Shown here: in pieces, positions 9,482 to 18,260 of the stretch | How the letters are laid out: every line of letters begins with the position of its first letter | Numbering within the stretch: the stretch's first letter is position 1 | Assembly: GCF_005925345.1 (NCBI RefSeq) | Contig: NZ_SSHJ01000001.1 | Coordinates: 620,001 to 684,000 of the forward strand | From: Pedobacter ureilyticus | GTDB taxonomy: Bacteria; Bacteroidota; Bacteroidia; Sphingobacteriales; Sphingobacteriaceae | Reading direction: 5' to 3' | Length of the DNA stretch: 64,000 nucleotides | Notes under the pieces: model-generated | The model's input: the letters and a program-made list of their open reading frames with translations, nothing else | The model's database searches: none | What the model was told of the DNA's origin: nothing | Program-made: the position numbers and the translations under genes

Positions 9482-10023
9482 TAAAGCGGATTATAGACAC
9501 TACTTATTGATTATCAATAATTTAAGATTTAACAGATAAAAAACTTATCATTTAGAAGCACAAAGTCACCTCACAACGATTTTCACCTTTCTAACACCTA
9601 AGCTCGCTTCTCCTACTGCGGGGCAGGCGGCATCTCGCAATAACATTAAAAGCCCCAAAGCTGACGTTCATTAGTATTTCTTTTGTTATTCGGTACGCTA
9701 AAAAACAAGTTGTTTTGGTTTTGTATTCTTGTAGAGAATTAACTCAATCTAATTTTCTTGTAGCACTTTGCCGACCAGGCCAGCTGAAGAAAAACCAGCA
9801 TTGGACTTATACCAATGCTAGTCATAATATCAATTTTTTCTAATTAAATAAGCACCTAATAATCAAACGTTTCAGAAAATAAAGGTTGCTTTTAGAAACT
9901 GTTTAAATTTATGTTGATTAAAATACAAGTGTCATGTTGAGCTTGTCGAAACATTCTTTAAAAGTAGTCTTCGACAAGCTCAGACTGACAAGTGAGAAGT
10001 TTAACGGAAATTTAATCAGTTTC
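9482..10023. other. 542-bp intergenic stretch without a convincing gene
   Basis: No coding sequence is supported here. It contains a small hairpin at 9797-9819 (AGCATTGG arms), a weak operator-like sequence at 9863-9879 (TCAAACGTTTCAGAAAA, 14 of 17 matches to the locus operator) and a palindromic repeat at 9931-9989. The rest is AT-rich and unremarkable. Confidence 0.6.
9931..9989. repeat. Palindromic intergenic repeat, GTCATGTTGAG type
   Basis: The arms GTCATGTTGAGCTTGTCGAA (9931-9950) and TTCGACAAGCTCAGACTGAC (9970-9989) pair at about 18 of 20 positions around a 19-base loop. It lies 35 bp after the stop of the GH92 gene, at the end of the GH38-GH92 operon, where the hairpin could end transcription or protect the mRNA end. 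It resembles the other GTCATT-type repeats in the window in its outer GTCAT/TGAC ends. Confidence 0.75.
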
Positions 10024-12339
10024 TTAATTTACGCCCCAACTTTGATTAGGTTGTGGTCCCATTTCTAATTTTAAAACACCACCTTTAATTACATCTTTAT
10101 GATCTATCCAACATTTATTATAGGCTTTGCCGTTTAAAGTTGCACTTTGTATATAAATATTTTTATCAGAATTATGATTTGCTTCTATGGTAAAAGCACT
10201 TGCTTTATCAGCATTTAAAGTCACTTTACTAAAGAGCGGACTAGTAATTTCGTAGCGTGTGTCTCCAGGTGCTATGGGATGTATACCACTTGCCGCCAGC
10301 ACATACCAGGCCGACATTTGGCCCACATCTTCATTACCAACCAAACCTTCGACAGAATTTTTATAAGCTCTTTTGCAGATTTCCCTTGTCCATTTTTGTG
10401 TTAACCAAGGTGCGCCAACTCTGTTAAAAAGAAAAGGTACATGATGCACAGGTTCGTTAGCGTGGTTATAGTAGTCGTTCCACATTAAATCTTGAGGTGC
10501 TTTTTCGAAAAAAGTAGTTAAATCGGCGATAACTTTAGCTTTGCCGCCCATTAAAGCCACCATTCCATCTACATCTTGTGGCACAAACCATCCTTGTTGG
10601 TAAGCATTACTTTCTATAGAACCATACCATTGTTTTAAGCGTCCCTCTGCTGGCCATGCTTCCCAATTGCCATTTTTGTCTCTTGGTCTAAACCAACCTT
10701 TTTCTTTATCAAAAATATTGTAGTAAGCTTTCGATTTTTTTAAGTACTTATCAGCATCGGCAGTTTTACCAAGCGATTTTGCCATTTGCGAAACACACCA
10801 ATCGAAATAAGCATATTCTAAGGTATGTGATATACCAAAACCATCAGTAACGTAACCTTTTTCGCCATTACCAAATTTCTCTACACTATTTACTGATAAT
10901 TGGTAAGCTTTTTCTACATCAAAATTCCGGATATTTTTAGCATAAGCATCTGCAATAACAGATACCGCTGGGTTACCAATCATACAGCCGCTATAGGCAT
11001 TTAAAAACTCCCATCTTTCTAAATAATCTTTGTCTTTTTCATCTGCTAGGGTAACTAAAGAGTTAACCATATCGCCTACTAATTCTGGATTAATAATGGT
11101 TTGCAAAGGCATTTGACTACGAAAAACATCCCAACCGCTAAAAATAGTTCGCTTGGTAAAATCTTTAGATTGATGACTTTTCTGATCGCCACCCATATAG
11201 TTCCCATCTACATCCTCAAACACTCTTGGATCTATTTGGGTGTGGTACAGTGAGGTATAAAAAACTGTTCGCTGTTCATCAGTACCGCCTTCAATGTTAA
11301 TTTTTGCTAACGATTTGTTCCATAAATCTGTAGCCTTTTGTTTAACAGCATTAAAATCCCAATCTGTAATCTCAGTCTGTAAATTATTTTTTGCTCCGGC
11401 TAAACTTACAAAAGAGATTCCAGCCTTTAATAAAACTTCTTCGTTAGCTGTGGTGGCAAACTCAGTATAAAAGCCCAAATGTTTACCTTGTTTCTCTTTT
11501 ACCTGTTTAAGGATGTTTGCTTTAGCAATAATTTGTTGGTAAGCCGCACTCGTTACCTCTTCTCTTTTTCTTACTGCACCATCAGGAATATCTGCCGACC
11601 ACACACCAAAATTTTTGAGAGGTTTACTAAATTCGGCATAAAAATAAACCACGTAATCTGCCTTACCATCTCCATTTCCCCAACCACCACCTTCTGGTGT
11701 ACATTTCATCCAACCTTCTATGGCATTTTCATTTACAACTTTTACATACTGTTCGGTAGCTGTACCCCCTACTCTTCTTGCCAAATCTATTTGTATTCTC
11801 GATTGTTGATTTGCAGGAAAAGTAAATTTTAGCATACCGCTATGTGGTGCGGCAGTAGCTTCAGTTTTAACCTTATAATCGCTTAACTGTACAGCATAAT
11901 AACCAGCAGTAGCTTGCTCAGATTTTTTATCATATCTAGACCTATAACCGGCATCAGGATCTGCTAAAGTACCCGAATTGGTTTTTAGTGGACCTGTGGT
12001 TGGCATTACCAAAAAATTACCTAAATCGCCAAACCAGCCCACACCGCTCATTTGTGTAAAGGCAAAACCTTCTATACTGCGGTGCTCATCGCTATAACCA
12101 GAGCCGTTATCGCCGCCAGTAATGGTATTTGGACTTACCTGCACCATACCATAAGGCGTTGTTGCCCCCGGAAAAGTTTTACCCAAACCATGATAAACTC
12201 CTGCATCGCCAACATTTGTACTGGCACCAATAAACGGATTAACGTATTGCGCATTGCCTACCAATTGTTTATTGGTAGTTTTACATGCTAAAATAGTAGC
12301 GATAATACTTACTGCTAAATATGCTGATTTCTTTTTCAT
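10024..12339 (-). CDS. GH92 alpha-mannosidase, lipoprotein
   Basis: This is a calcium-dependent exo-alpha-mannosidase family protein of 771 residues, with a lipobox ILAC (Cys19), so probably outer-membrane anchored. GH92 hallmarks are visible: PGATTPYGMVQVSP (57-70), SGWDVFRSQMPL in the middle, HHVPFLFNRVGAPW, and the block GNEDVGQMSAWYVLAASG starting at residue 668, then YEITSPLF. Its active-site block reads GNED, where the GH92 at 34054 has GNDD, so linkage preference may differ among the three paralogues. The start overlaps the SGNH gene stop by 4 bp (ATGA type). It is the last gene of the GH38 operon. Confidence 0.93.
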   Translation of the reverse strand: MKKKSAYLAVSIIATILACKTTNKQLVGNAQYVNPFIGASTNVGDAGVYHGLGKTFPGATTPYGMVQVSPNTITGGDNGSGYSDEHRSIEGFAFTQMSGVGWFGDLGNFLVMPTTGPLKTNSGTLADPDAGYRSRYDKKSEQATAGYYAVQLSDYKVKTEATAAPHSGMLKFTFPANQQSRIQIDLARRVGGTATEQYVKVVNENAIEGWMKCTPEGGGWGNGDGKADYVVYFYAEFSKPLKNFGVWSADIPDGAVRKREEVTSAAYQQIIAKANILKQVKEKQGKHLGFYTEFATTANEEVLLKAGISFVSLAGAKNNLQTEITDWDFNAVKQKATDLWNKSLAKINIEGGTDEQRTVFYTSLYHTQIDPRVFEDVDGNYMGGDQKSHQSKDFTKRTIFSGWDVFRSQMPLQTIINPELVGDMVNSLVTLADEKDKDYLERWEFLNAYSGCMIGNPAVSVIADAYAKNIRNFDVEKAYQLSVNSVEKFGNGEKGYVTDGFGISHTLEYAYFDWCVSQMAKSLGKTADADKYLKKSKAYYNIFDKEKGWFRPRDKNGNWEAWPAEGRLKQWYGSIESNAYQQGWFVPQDVDGMVALMGGKAKVIADLTTFFEKAPQDLMWNDYYNHANEPVHHVPFLFNRVGAPWLTQKWTREICKRAYKNSVEGLVGNEDVGQMSAWYVLAASGIHPIAPGDTRYEITSPLFSKVTLNADKASAFTIEANHNSDKNIYIQSATLNGKAYNKCWIDHKDVIKGGVLKLEMGPQPNQSWGVN

Positions 12340-13730
12340 TTTACGGCTACAATTTCTACTAGGTGTGATTTTGGTTGATTTATTTCATAAATCCGATCTG
12401 TTAATTGGTTGACATTTTCTTGCCACATTTTTCTTACTTCGGGAAAACGTGCAGTTTGATAAACGCCCATCTTGCTCTTCACAAACCAGTTTTTCTTGGC
12501 CTCTTCGTTTACTTTTTCAAAAGCAAGCTCTGTATCGGCAAAAAGTAAATCCTCTCCTTTAAAATAGTTAAACTGTAACCAATAATACTCTCTAAGTTTC
12601 TTCTCTAAATCTAACCTTAAATCGTTAAGATACATTACTGCTTTAGCCTGCTGATATTGTGGTGTATTACTTAATAGCGCCATGTTAATCCCTTTCGCGA
12701 GCGAATCGGCGCTAAAAGTGCTGATCTTCTTGCCATCAATTATTAAATTATAATTGCCTTTTTTAAGGTTTTTCACTTTTAGTAGTTCTTGATTAAACTC
12801 TTCGATAAAAGGATAAACAGCCAAAGCATCTGCCTGTGTTTGTGGATTTTCCCATACGCCAGAAACAGAATCTATTGGAAAAGGCAAAGCATTTGCTAAA
12901 TAGTTGAAACTTACCCCAGCATCGCTCTTTTTGGTTACTTCTACTTTTGCATTTTCTACTACAGCAGTTCCTTTTTTAGCATCAATATCTATTTTAGCCA
13001 CGGGTTTACCTGCTAAACCTTGGTTTTTAAGAAAAGTAGCTGCCATTATCAAATGTCCGCCCCTACCTGGGTGTATGCGGTCTGGTCCAGTAATGGTAAA
13101 TTCTGGTTTTGCTTTTTGCTCTCTAAGGTTAATCTCGGTCATTGGATGAAAAAGATCTACATAAGCCCAACCGTTTTTCTTTGCTGCCTCCTGTTGAAAA
13201 GCCACAATTTGCTCCATCGCTTTGCTTTTATCTTTATAATAGTTGTTCTTGTTTTTCATGGTTTCATCATAAGGTGATGATGACATGATGACCGGGGTAA
13301 TGCTTGGCTGTTTCTTTAATTTAGCTTCTAACAACAAATAATCATTGTAAGATTTTTCTACTTTCTTTTTTGCAAATTCTTCGGCACCAGCTTGGTTGTA
13401 TTCCATATAGCCAGTATCGTTCATTCCAAAAGTCAGCACCACAACGTTCGGTTTTTTCGGTAGCACATCATCCTCAAAACGAGCGTTCATTTGCCCAACC
13501 ACATCGCCGCCAATACCGGTGTTAAGCACGGTTATGCGTTGCTCGGGAAAACGTGTCATGTAGTACAGCCAAACATTAGAACCATAATAACCAGCCTCTG
13601 TAATGCTATTGCCAACAAAAGCAATTTTATCGCCATTTTTAAAGGGTTTTAAAGTTTGTGCATTTACCTGCGAGCCTGCAGTAAGCGCAAGCAAAAAGCC
13701 TACTGTAATTTTTTTCATTTGTATTCTCAT
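12336..13730 (-). CDS. SGNH/GDSL hydrolase, secreted
   Basis: This 464-residue protein has a signal peptide ending VNAQ. SGNH blocks are visible: GNSIT (Ser42), GIGGDVVG, GMND, and the catalytic pair in DRIHP. This fits a carbohydrate esterase, probably removing acetyl groups from glycans, with a C-terminal helical extension of about 200 residues of unknown role. A second in-frame ATG at 13718 (MKKITVGF) gives a cleaner signal peptide and may be the true start. It is between the ROK-like gene (24 bp gap) and the GH92 gene (4-bp overlap) in the GH38 operon. Confidence 0.85.
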   Translation of the reverse strand: MRIQMKKITVGFLLALTAGSQVNAQTLKPFKNGDKIAFVGNSITEAGYYGSNVWLYYMTRFPEQRITVLNTGIGGDVVGQMNARFEDDVLPKKPNVVVLTFGMNDTGYMEYNQAGAEEFAKKKVEKSYNDYLLLEAKLKKQPSITPVIMSSSPYDETMKNKNNYYKDKSKAMEQIVAFQQEAAKKNGWAYVDLFHPMTEINLREQKAKPEFTITGPDRIHPGRGGHLIMAATFLKNQGLAGKPVAKIDIDAKKGTAVVENAKVEVTKKSDAGVSFNYLANALPFPIDSVSGVWENPQTQADALAVYPFIEEFNQELLKVKNLKKGNYNLIIDGKKISTFSADSLAKGINMALLSNTPQYQQAKAVMYLNDLRLDLEKKLREYYWLQFNYFKGEDLLFADTELAFEKVNEEAKKNWFVKSKMGVYQTARFPEVRKMWQENVNQLTDRIYEINQPKSHLVEIVAVK

Positions 13731-13754
13731 TTATTACACGTTTTATGTTAATGT

Positions 13755-14618
13755 TTAGGTTTTTAATAGCGCCATATCTCTTAAAGCGGCAGTGCCAATT
13801 AGTGGCGCTAAGCCTCCCAACTGCGATCTAAAAATAGATATCTCCGTATCTTGAGTAGCTAGGCGCTTTTTTAGCATAGGCAAGATGTTTACATTATTGG
13901 CAAACATAGCGCCTCCAAGCAACAAACCCTTAAAACGGTATTGGTTGTTTATTTTATTTAGATAAACTGCTAAGTTTTCTATAAATTCTTTCAATAACTC
14001 CTTACCAGTAATCGACGAAAAATTGTTAATATCGTTGATGTGGGCAAAACCTAATCCCGTTAATTTAAAATAAGCTTTTCGCAACCACTTGATAGAAAAA
14101 TAATCTTCGGCCGTACCGGTTAAAAATGGTTGTTTCCATAGTTGCGCATCCCCAAATTCGTTATCACTTAGCCAAGCACTTCCAAAACCTTCATCAAAAT
14201 ACAATCCCAGCACTTTCTTATTGCTTATTTCGTTTGGCAAAGGCTCGGCCGCCAAAGCACACACTGCGTCGTTAAAAAATACTATATCCGGCTCTTGCAT
14301 GTTAAGCTCTGCAGCCAATAATTGCTTTAAATTTTGATTGTAAAGCGATTTTAGGTTTCTATTTTCGTTGATATAAGAAACCCCATTTTGGTAATCGAAA
14401 GGGCCTGGTGCCGCAATGGCTAATGCACTAAAAGGACTGTTATTGGCAAAACTAATGATCGCATTTGCCCATTGCTTTATTACCTCTGCCACCGAAGCCC
14501 AATTATTTATAGGGTAACGACTGCTTTGCTCGCAAACATAAATTCCATTAATAAAATTTACCCTACCAATAGTAATTGCCGCTTCGCAAATTGAAATATT
14601 TAGCACTTGATTTTTCAT
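13755..14618 (-). CDS. Degenerate ROK-like protein, possible pseudokinase
   Basis: This 287-residue protein aligns by eye along its length with the two ROK-type kinases of this locus (APGPFDYQNG vs MPGPFDYKNG; YFSIKWLRKAYFKLTG vs YLSTRWFVAKFLALTG; LLLGGAMF vs LIIGGNIA). Both phosphate-binding motifs are gone: the N-terminal DIGGSH is replaced by SICEAA, and LGTGLGSA by FDEGFGSA (141-148). The putative catalytic Asp is kept (FFNDA, Asp117). It has no signal peptide, so it is cytoplasmic. The reading frame is intact and fits the operon (1-bp overlap with the GH38 gene), so it is under selection and not simply a pseudogene. It could bind a sugar without phosphorylating it, or partner an active kinase. 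Confidence 0.75.
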   Translation of the reverse strand: MKNQVLNISICEAAITIGRVNFINGIYVCEQSSRYPINNWASVAEVIKQWANAIISFANNSPFSALAIAAPGPFDYQNGVSYINENRNLKSLYNQNLKQLLAAELNMQEPDIVFFNDAVCALAAEPLPNEISNKKVLGLYFDEGFGSAWLSDNEFGDAQLWKQPFLTGTAEDYFSIKWLRKAYFKLTGLGFAHINDINNFSSITGKELLKEFIENLAVYLNKINNQYRFKGLLLGGAMFANNVNILPMLKKRLATQDTEISIFRSQLGGLAPLIGTAALRDMALLKT

Positions 14619-17158
14619 TATTTCTGAGAAATTTTTAAGGTAGCAATACCGAAAGGTTTCAAGCTGATGTCGACAAATTTCTCATCTTTACCACTAAGAA
14701 TAGCTCCAGAGATTTCACTTCCATCCAAGTTTACAAAATCAGCGTTAGTTACGTCAAAATCAAGTTTCAACTTACCTTTTGTGGGCGTATTGGCAGCGTT
14801 AAAAATCCTTACATATAAGTTATCTCCTTGGTAAGTGCAAGAGCTAATTTCTAACGCATCAGAAGAACTTTCGATAAAAGATTTGCTCAGGCTTTTAGGC
14901 TTAACTGCTAACGTAACTAGCTGCAAAGGCTCCTTAACCATCTCATTTTGGTGGCTCAGGCCAGCATGCTGCCAGTTTCCTTTATGCGGTAAAAGTTTGT
15001 AATTAAGCTTTGTAGATTGATCTATCACATAATCTCTTCCCCACAAACCCTTGCCTGCGTACTGCGTTGTTAAGCCAAGAGGGAAATTTGTACCATGGGC
15101 ATAACTAGTTACGTGATCAGAAAACATAGCCATCCCATATTTTTGATGTCCATCTACCACATCTACCCAATTAAATATCATGTTATTTTTAATGCTATCC
15201 CAAGTTCTAAAGAAAGTATTATCCAGCTTGCTTTCCGTAACATCATAAGGCGCATCTTTAAATACCTTTTGATTTTTTAATGCCAGCGGGAACAGCGTAA
15301 GTAATTTATATTGATCGTTATAAAATGCTTTATGTAATGCAGTAGCTTGATAATTGGTTTCCTCAAATTCGCCTATGCCTTGGCTGCCTTTCCAATCGAT
15401 TTTTAAATCGCAGTCTATTAAAGGCTCTCCCTGTTTTAACGTTAGGGTTTGCGTAACTGGATGACCTGCAATTTGACTAACTATATTTACTTTAATAAGG
15501 TAGGGGCCATTTTCCAAAACAGCGATTTGCGCCGGTTCACTTGTGTTGGTTTTAAAACCACCTAACTTATAAAAATTGCCTCTTAACTCGTTAAATTTCC
15601 TTTCAGAACCCGCATCTACAAACTCCTTACCGTCTAAAGTTTTTGCAATTAAACTTTTAATTGTTCCTCCCTTTGCCTTGTCGATATAGATTTTGTACTG
15701 ATCGGTTTCTAAAATACAATCGCCGTTGCTATTAAAAGTAACATTAGCTCCTTTTGTCTTGGATTGCACACCTTTATTGATATGGAATACTGCATAACCC
15801 AATGCCGGCACTGTTCCTTTAAACAAAAGTGCCTTTTCTGATTTTAGCAGTTGTACGGGCAACTTCACATTATTTTCATCAGTTACTACTAAAGAAGTAA
15901 GGCTGTAAAAATCTTCGGGCAAAGCAGCTTTGAGCCATTCGTTACGGGTTCTGGCCAAGGTATTGTAAACTTTAATGTACAACCCGTTTTTAGCTGCTTT
16001 AATTGGTAGTAGTTGTCCGCCTATGCTATCAGCAACCTGAGTAGTTCTTGTCGTCCATGTTTTTACTTTATCGGCCCAAGTATCGCCTTTTTTACCATTA
16101 TAAGGTACAATCCAACAATCGTGGTGCTGTGCCAACATTAAGTTGCGCCAAGCATCATCTATAGATTGAGACGGATATGAAGTTTGATTTTCCAATTTTT
16201 GCATCGTAGCAATTTTCTCTGCCCGCACAATTTTATTTTCTGCCTTTCGCACTTGTTGCGATAAACGTTGCATTACTTGTGAGCCCCAAACCAAACTAGT
16301 TTGTACATCTTCTTGCGCAAATTTCCAATCAGAAGGCTTTACATCTTTAGCGATATTTTCAAAGTAGTTTCTCCACGTAGTATAACTTGTTGGTTGATAA
16401 AAATCTCCTTTTAGCCAAGGCCCAAATCGCCATCCTGCGTCTTGAAGACACATCCCTACCGGATTTTCTATCCCATCTGCCAAAGCTTTGCCAATAAATT
16501 CTTTGCTATTGCCGTTACCTATAGTTTCCCAAGTAGAGTTGGGTTTTAGTAGTTCTATCTCGTAACGTGGACTGGTTAAAATAGAAGTACCATCTGGGCC
16601 AATCCAATTAACCAACTCCTTACCATGTGCTCGGGTATAACCGCCCCAGCAAGTATTTGGATTTTTTAAGGAGGCGTATTTAAAACCAAAAGATTTCAAT
16701 ATTTGCGGTAAGGCACTGGTAAAACAAGGCTCTTCCGAAGAATAAGTTTTAAAGCTTAACGAGGGAAAGTACGTTCGCAAAGATTGCATACCATAAGCAA
16801 ATTGCCTAATGATGCTTTCGCCAGAGATATTGAACATATAAGGTTGCCCGTATGCCGGATTTACATATTCTACTCGACTATTTACCGACGTATCGCTCAT
16901 AAACGTTTTTAAAGCGTTAAAGCCTTCTAAGTCTACCTTTAAATCTCTTTGCCAAGTTTCTGGCTCAATTTCTAAATTGATATTCCAATTGGGATACTTG
17001 TTTAATTGCGAAACCACATAAGAAGTATAACCTACCGGATAATGCCCCCAAATGCCTCCGTGAAAGCCATCGATAAAATAGGCTTTTTTTTGAGCAAACA
17101 GCACCGAAGGGAATAGTAATAATAAAGCGACTAGAAAATTCTTCTTGAGTTTCGACAT
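14618..17158 (-). CDS. GH38-like alpha-mannosidase, secreted
   Basis: This 846-residue protein, counted from the ATG at 17158, has a signal peptide ending LFAQ; an upstream ATG at 17182 would add eight residues and spoil the signal. The GH38 outline is visible: an N-terminal HxxxW segment (GFHGGIWG, His33), a region like the nucleophile block (SSEEPCFTSALPQILKSFGF, 140-159), LMLAQHHDCW (341-349) and a long beta-sandwich C-terminus. Classical GH38 has HxDxxW and a Asp-Pro-Phe-Gly nucleophile motif; here the metal-binding Asp is Gly35 and the nucleophile position reads Glu. It may be a divergent subfamily or have altered chemistry. It is the first gene of its operon, behind the operator-promoter at 17182-17213. 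Confidence 0.8.
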   Translation of the reverse strand: MSKLKKNFLVALLLLFPSVLFAQKKAYFIDGFHGGIWGHYPVGYTSYVVSQLNKYPNWNINLEIEPETWQRDLKVDLEGFNALKTFMSDTSVNSRVEYVNPAYGQPYMFNISGESIIRQFAYGMQSLRTYFPSLSFKTYSSEEPCFTSALPQILKSFGFKYASLKNPNTCWGGYTRAHGKELVNWIGPDGTSILTSPRYEIELLKPNSTWETIGNGNSKEFIGKALADGIENPVGMCLQDAGWRFGPWLKGDFYQPTSYTTWRNYFENIAKDVKPSDWKFAQEDVQTSLVWGSQVMQRLSQQVRKAENKIVRAEKIATMQKLENQTSYPSQSIDDAWRNLMLAQHHDCWIVPYNGKKGDTWADKVKTWTTRTTQVADSIGGQLLPIKAAKNGLYIKVYNTLARTRNEWLKAALPEDFYSLTSLVVTDENNVKLPVQLLKSEKALLFKGTVPALGYAVFHINKGVQSKTKGANVTFNSNGDCILETDQYKIYIDKAKGGTIKSLIAKTLDGKEFVDAGSERKFNELRGNFYKLGGFKTNTSEPAQIAVLENGPYLIKVNIVSQIAGHPVTQTLTLKQGEPLIDCDLKIDWKGSQGIGEFEETNYQATALHKAFYNDQYKLLTLFPLALKNQKVFKDAPYDVTESKLDNTFFRTWDSIKNNMIFNWVDVVDGHQKYGMAMFSDHVTSYAHGTNFPLGLTTQYAGKGLWGRDYVIDQSTKLNYKLLPHKGNWQHAGLSHQNEMVKEPLQLVTLAVKPKSLSKSFIESSSDALEISSCTYQGDNLYVRIFNAANTPTKGKLKLDFDVTNADFVNLDGSEISGAILSGKDEKFVDISLKPFGIATLKISQK

Positions 17159-17181
17159 GATACAGATATAATTGGCTAACA

Positions 17182-17213
17182 CAAATTAAAACCAAATAAA
17201 ACGTTTTAGCAAA
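17182..17213 (-). promoter_or_regulatory. Operator overlapping promoter of the GH38 operon
   Basis: TAAAACGTTTTAGCAAA occupies 17197-17213. On the minus strand TTTG (17210-17213) is followed after exactly 20 bp by TTAATTTG (17182-17189), a 7/8 match to the -7 box TAnnTTTG. The start codon is at 17158. A bound LacI-type repressor would cover the -33 box and most of the spacer. Confidence 0.8.
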
Positions 17214-17302
17214 TTTTATAACAGAAAAAATACTTCCCTATTTATTTTTTTATCCTAATGCCCTAAATAAAGCACCATTAAAACTAAAAATGTGTTTAAC
17301 GA

Positions 17303-17334
17303 TTTGCTAAAATGTTTTAGTAAACATATATTTG
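17303..17334 (+). promoter_or_regulatory. Best-preserved operator plus promoter of the ROK-permease operon
   Basis: The arms TTTGCTAAAA and TTTTAGTAAA flank a central TG at 17303-17324, the most complete 22-bp palindrome of the set. TTTG (17303-17306) is followed after exactly 20 bp by TATATTTG (17327-17334), a perfect TAnnTTTG -7 box. The ATG is at 17358. With the site at 17197-17213 this gives a divergent control region with one operator per promoter, about 100 bp apart, a spacing that could also allow looping. Confidence 0.85.
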
Positions 17335-17357
17335 GTACCGCTAAACCAAATTAAACG

Positions 17358-18260
17358 ATGAACAATCCTCACGAAGATATTGTATTAGGCATAGATATAG
17401 GTGGTTCGCACATTAGTGCCGCATTGGTAGATGTATCGGCTTGTGTAATAAAAGAAGAGAGTTTTACCAGAGAACGAATAAACTCTAAAGGCGATACCGA
17501 AGAAATTCTTAATGGGTGGCTTCAAGGCATATTAAACTGCCTCAAAACTACCAATCAAGATGGCGAATTAAAGATAGCCATTGCTATGCCAGGCCCGTTT
17601 GATTATAAAAATGGCATATCTCTTATTGAGGGGCTGGATAAATACGAAGCACTATATGGAATTAACGTGAAGGAATATTTGAGTAACCAATTAAATATTC
17701 CACCAACTAACATCTTATTTAGGAATGATGCGGAAGCTTTTCTTGCAGGAGAAATAAAAGCCAATAATTATTCTACAGCAACAAAAACATTAGGCATTAC
17801 ATTAGGAACCGGCCTAGGCTCGGCGCTAAGCCAAAACGGCATTACACAAGATGCCAATTTTGCGGTTACCCCTTTTGGCCAAACCATTGCCGAAGAGTAC
17901 CTTTCTACCAGGTGGTTTGTGGCCAAGTTCTTAGCACTAACAGGTTTAAAGGTAAAAGATGTAAAAGAAATGCTGTTGCAAAATCAATACAGCAAAGAGG
18001 TTGATCTCGTTTTTGAGGAATTTACCCAAAGCCTCACACAATTTCTTAGCACCATTATAGAAAAAGAGCATTTCAATACTTTAATTATTGGTGGTAATAT
18101 CGCTAAAACTTCAGATCGTTTTCTAGCCAAACTCTCAGCGTCATTGCAGCAAAAAAGCGACGACCTGACTATACACTTAGCTAATTTAGGGGAAGCTTCG
18201 GCTATTATTGGCGCATCGGTCTTATTCAGCAAACAAATCACTACAACTCAACTATCATGA
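17358..18260 (+). CDS. ROK-type sugar kinase (probable mannose/glucose kinase)
   Basis: This 300-residue cytoplasmic kinase should phosphorylate the imported monosaccharide, probably mannose or glucose, with ATP. Motifs visible are the phosphate loop DIGGSH (13-18), MPGPFDY, the catalytic Asp124 in FRNDAEAFLAGE and the second phosphate loop LGTGLGSA (149-156). The Cys-rich zinc motif of classical ROK proteins (CxCGxxGC) is absent, so it belongs to a divergent ROK-like branch shared by all three paralogues here. It overlaps the permease gene by 4 bp, coupling uptake and phosphorylation, and is controlled by the operator at 17303. Confidence 0.88.
   Translation: MNNPHEDIVLGIDIGGSHISAALVDVSACVIKEESFTRERINSKGDTEEILNGWLQGILNCLKTTNQDGELKIAIAMPGPFDYKNGISLIEGLDKYEALYGINVKEYLSNQLNIPPTNILFRNDAEAFLAGEIKANNYSTATKTLGITLGTGLGSALSQNGITQDANFAVTPFGQTIAEEYLSTRWFVAKFLALTGLKVKDVKEMLLQNQYSKEVDLVFEEFTQSLTQFLSTIIEKEHFNTLIIGGNIAKTSDRFLAKLSASLQQKSDDLTIHLANLGEASAIIGASVLFSKQITTTQLS

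Noticed and set aside
9797..9819. Small hairpin as a terminator or small RNA
   Set aside because: An 8-bp stem without a following T-run and far from any stop codon; not enough to call.
9863..9879. Operator-like TCAAACGTTTCAGAAAA
   Set aside because: Only 14 of 17 matches, 380 bp from the nearest downstream gene and without a -7 box at the expected distance; probably chance or a decayed site.
11479..11832. 117-codon plus-strand frame opposite a GH92 gene
   Set aside because: Antisense shadow of GH92; phenylalanine/cysteine-rich translation with no recognisable features.
13733..13749. CGTTTTA within TTACACGTTTTATGTTA before the SGNH gene
   Set aside because: Only the core half-site matches, and the gene is inside an operon with a 24-bp gap.
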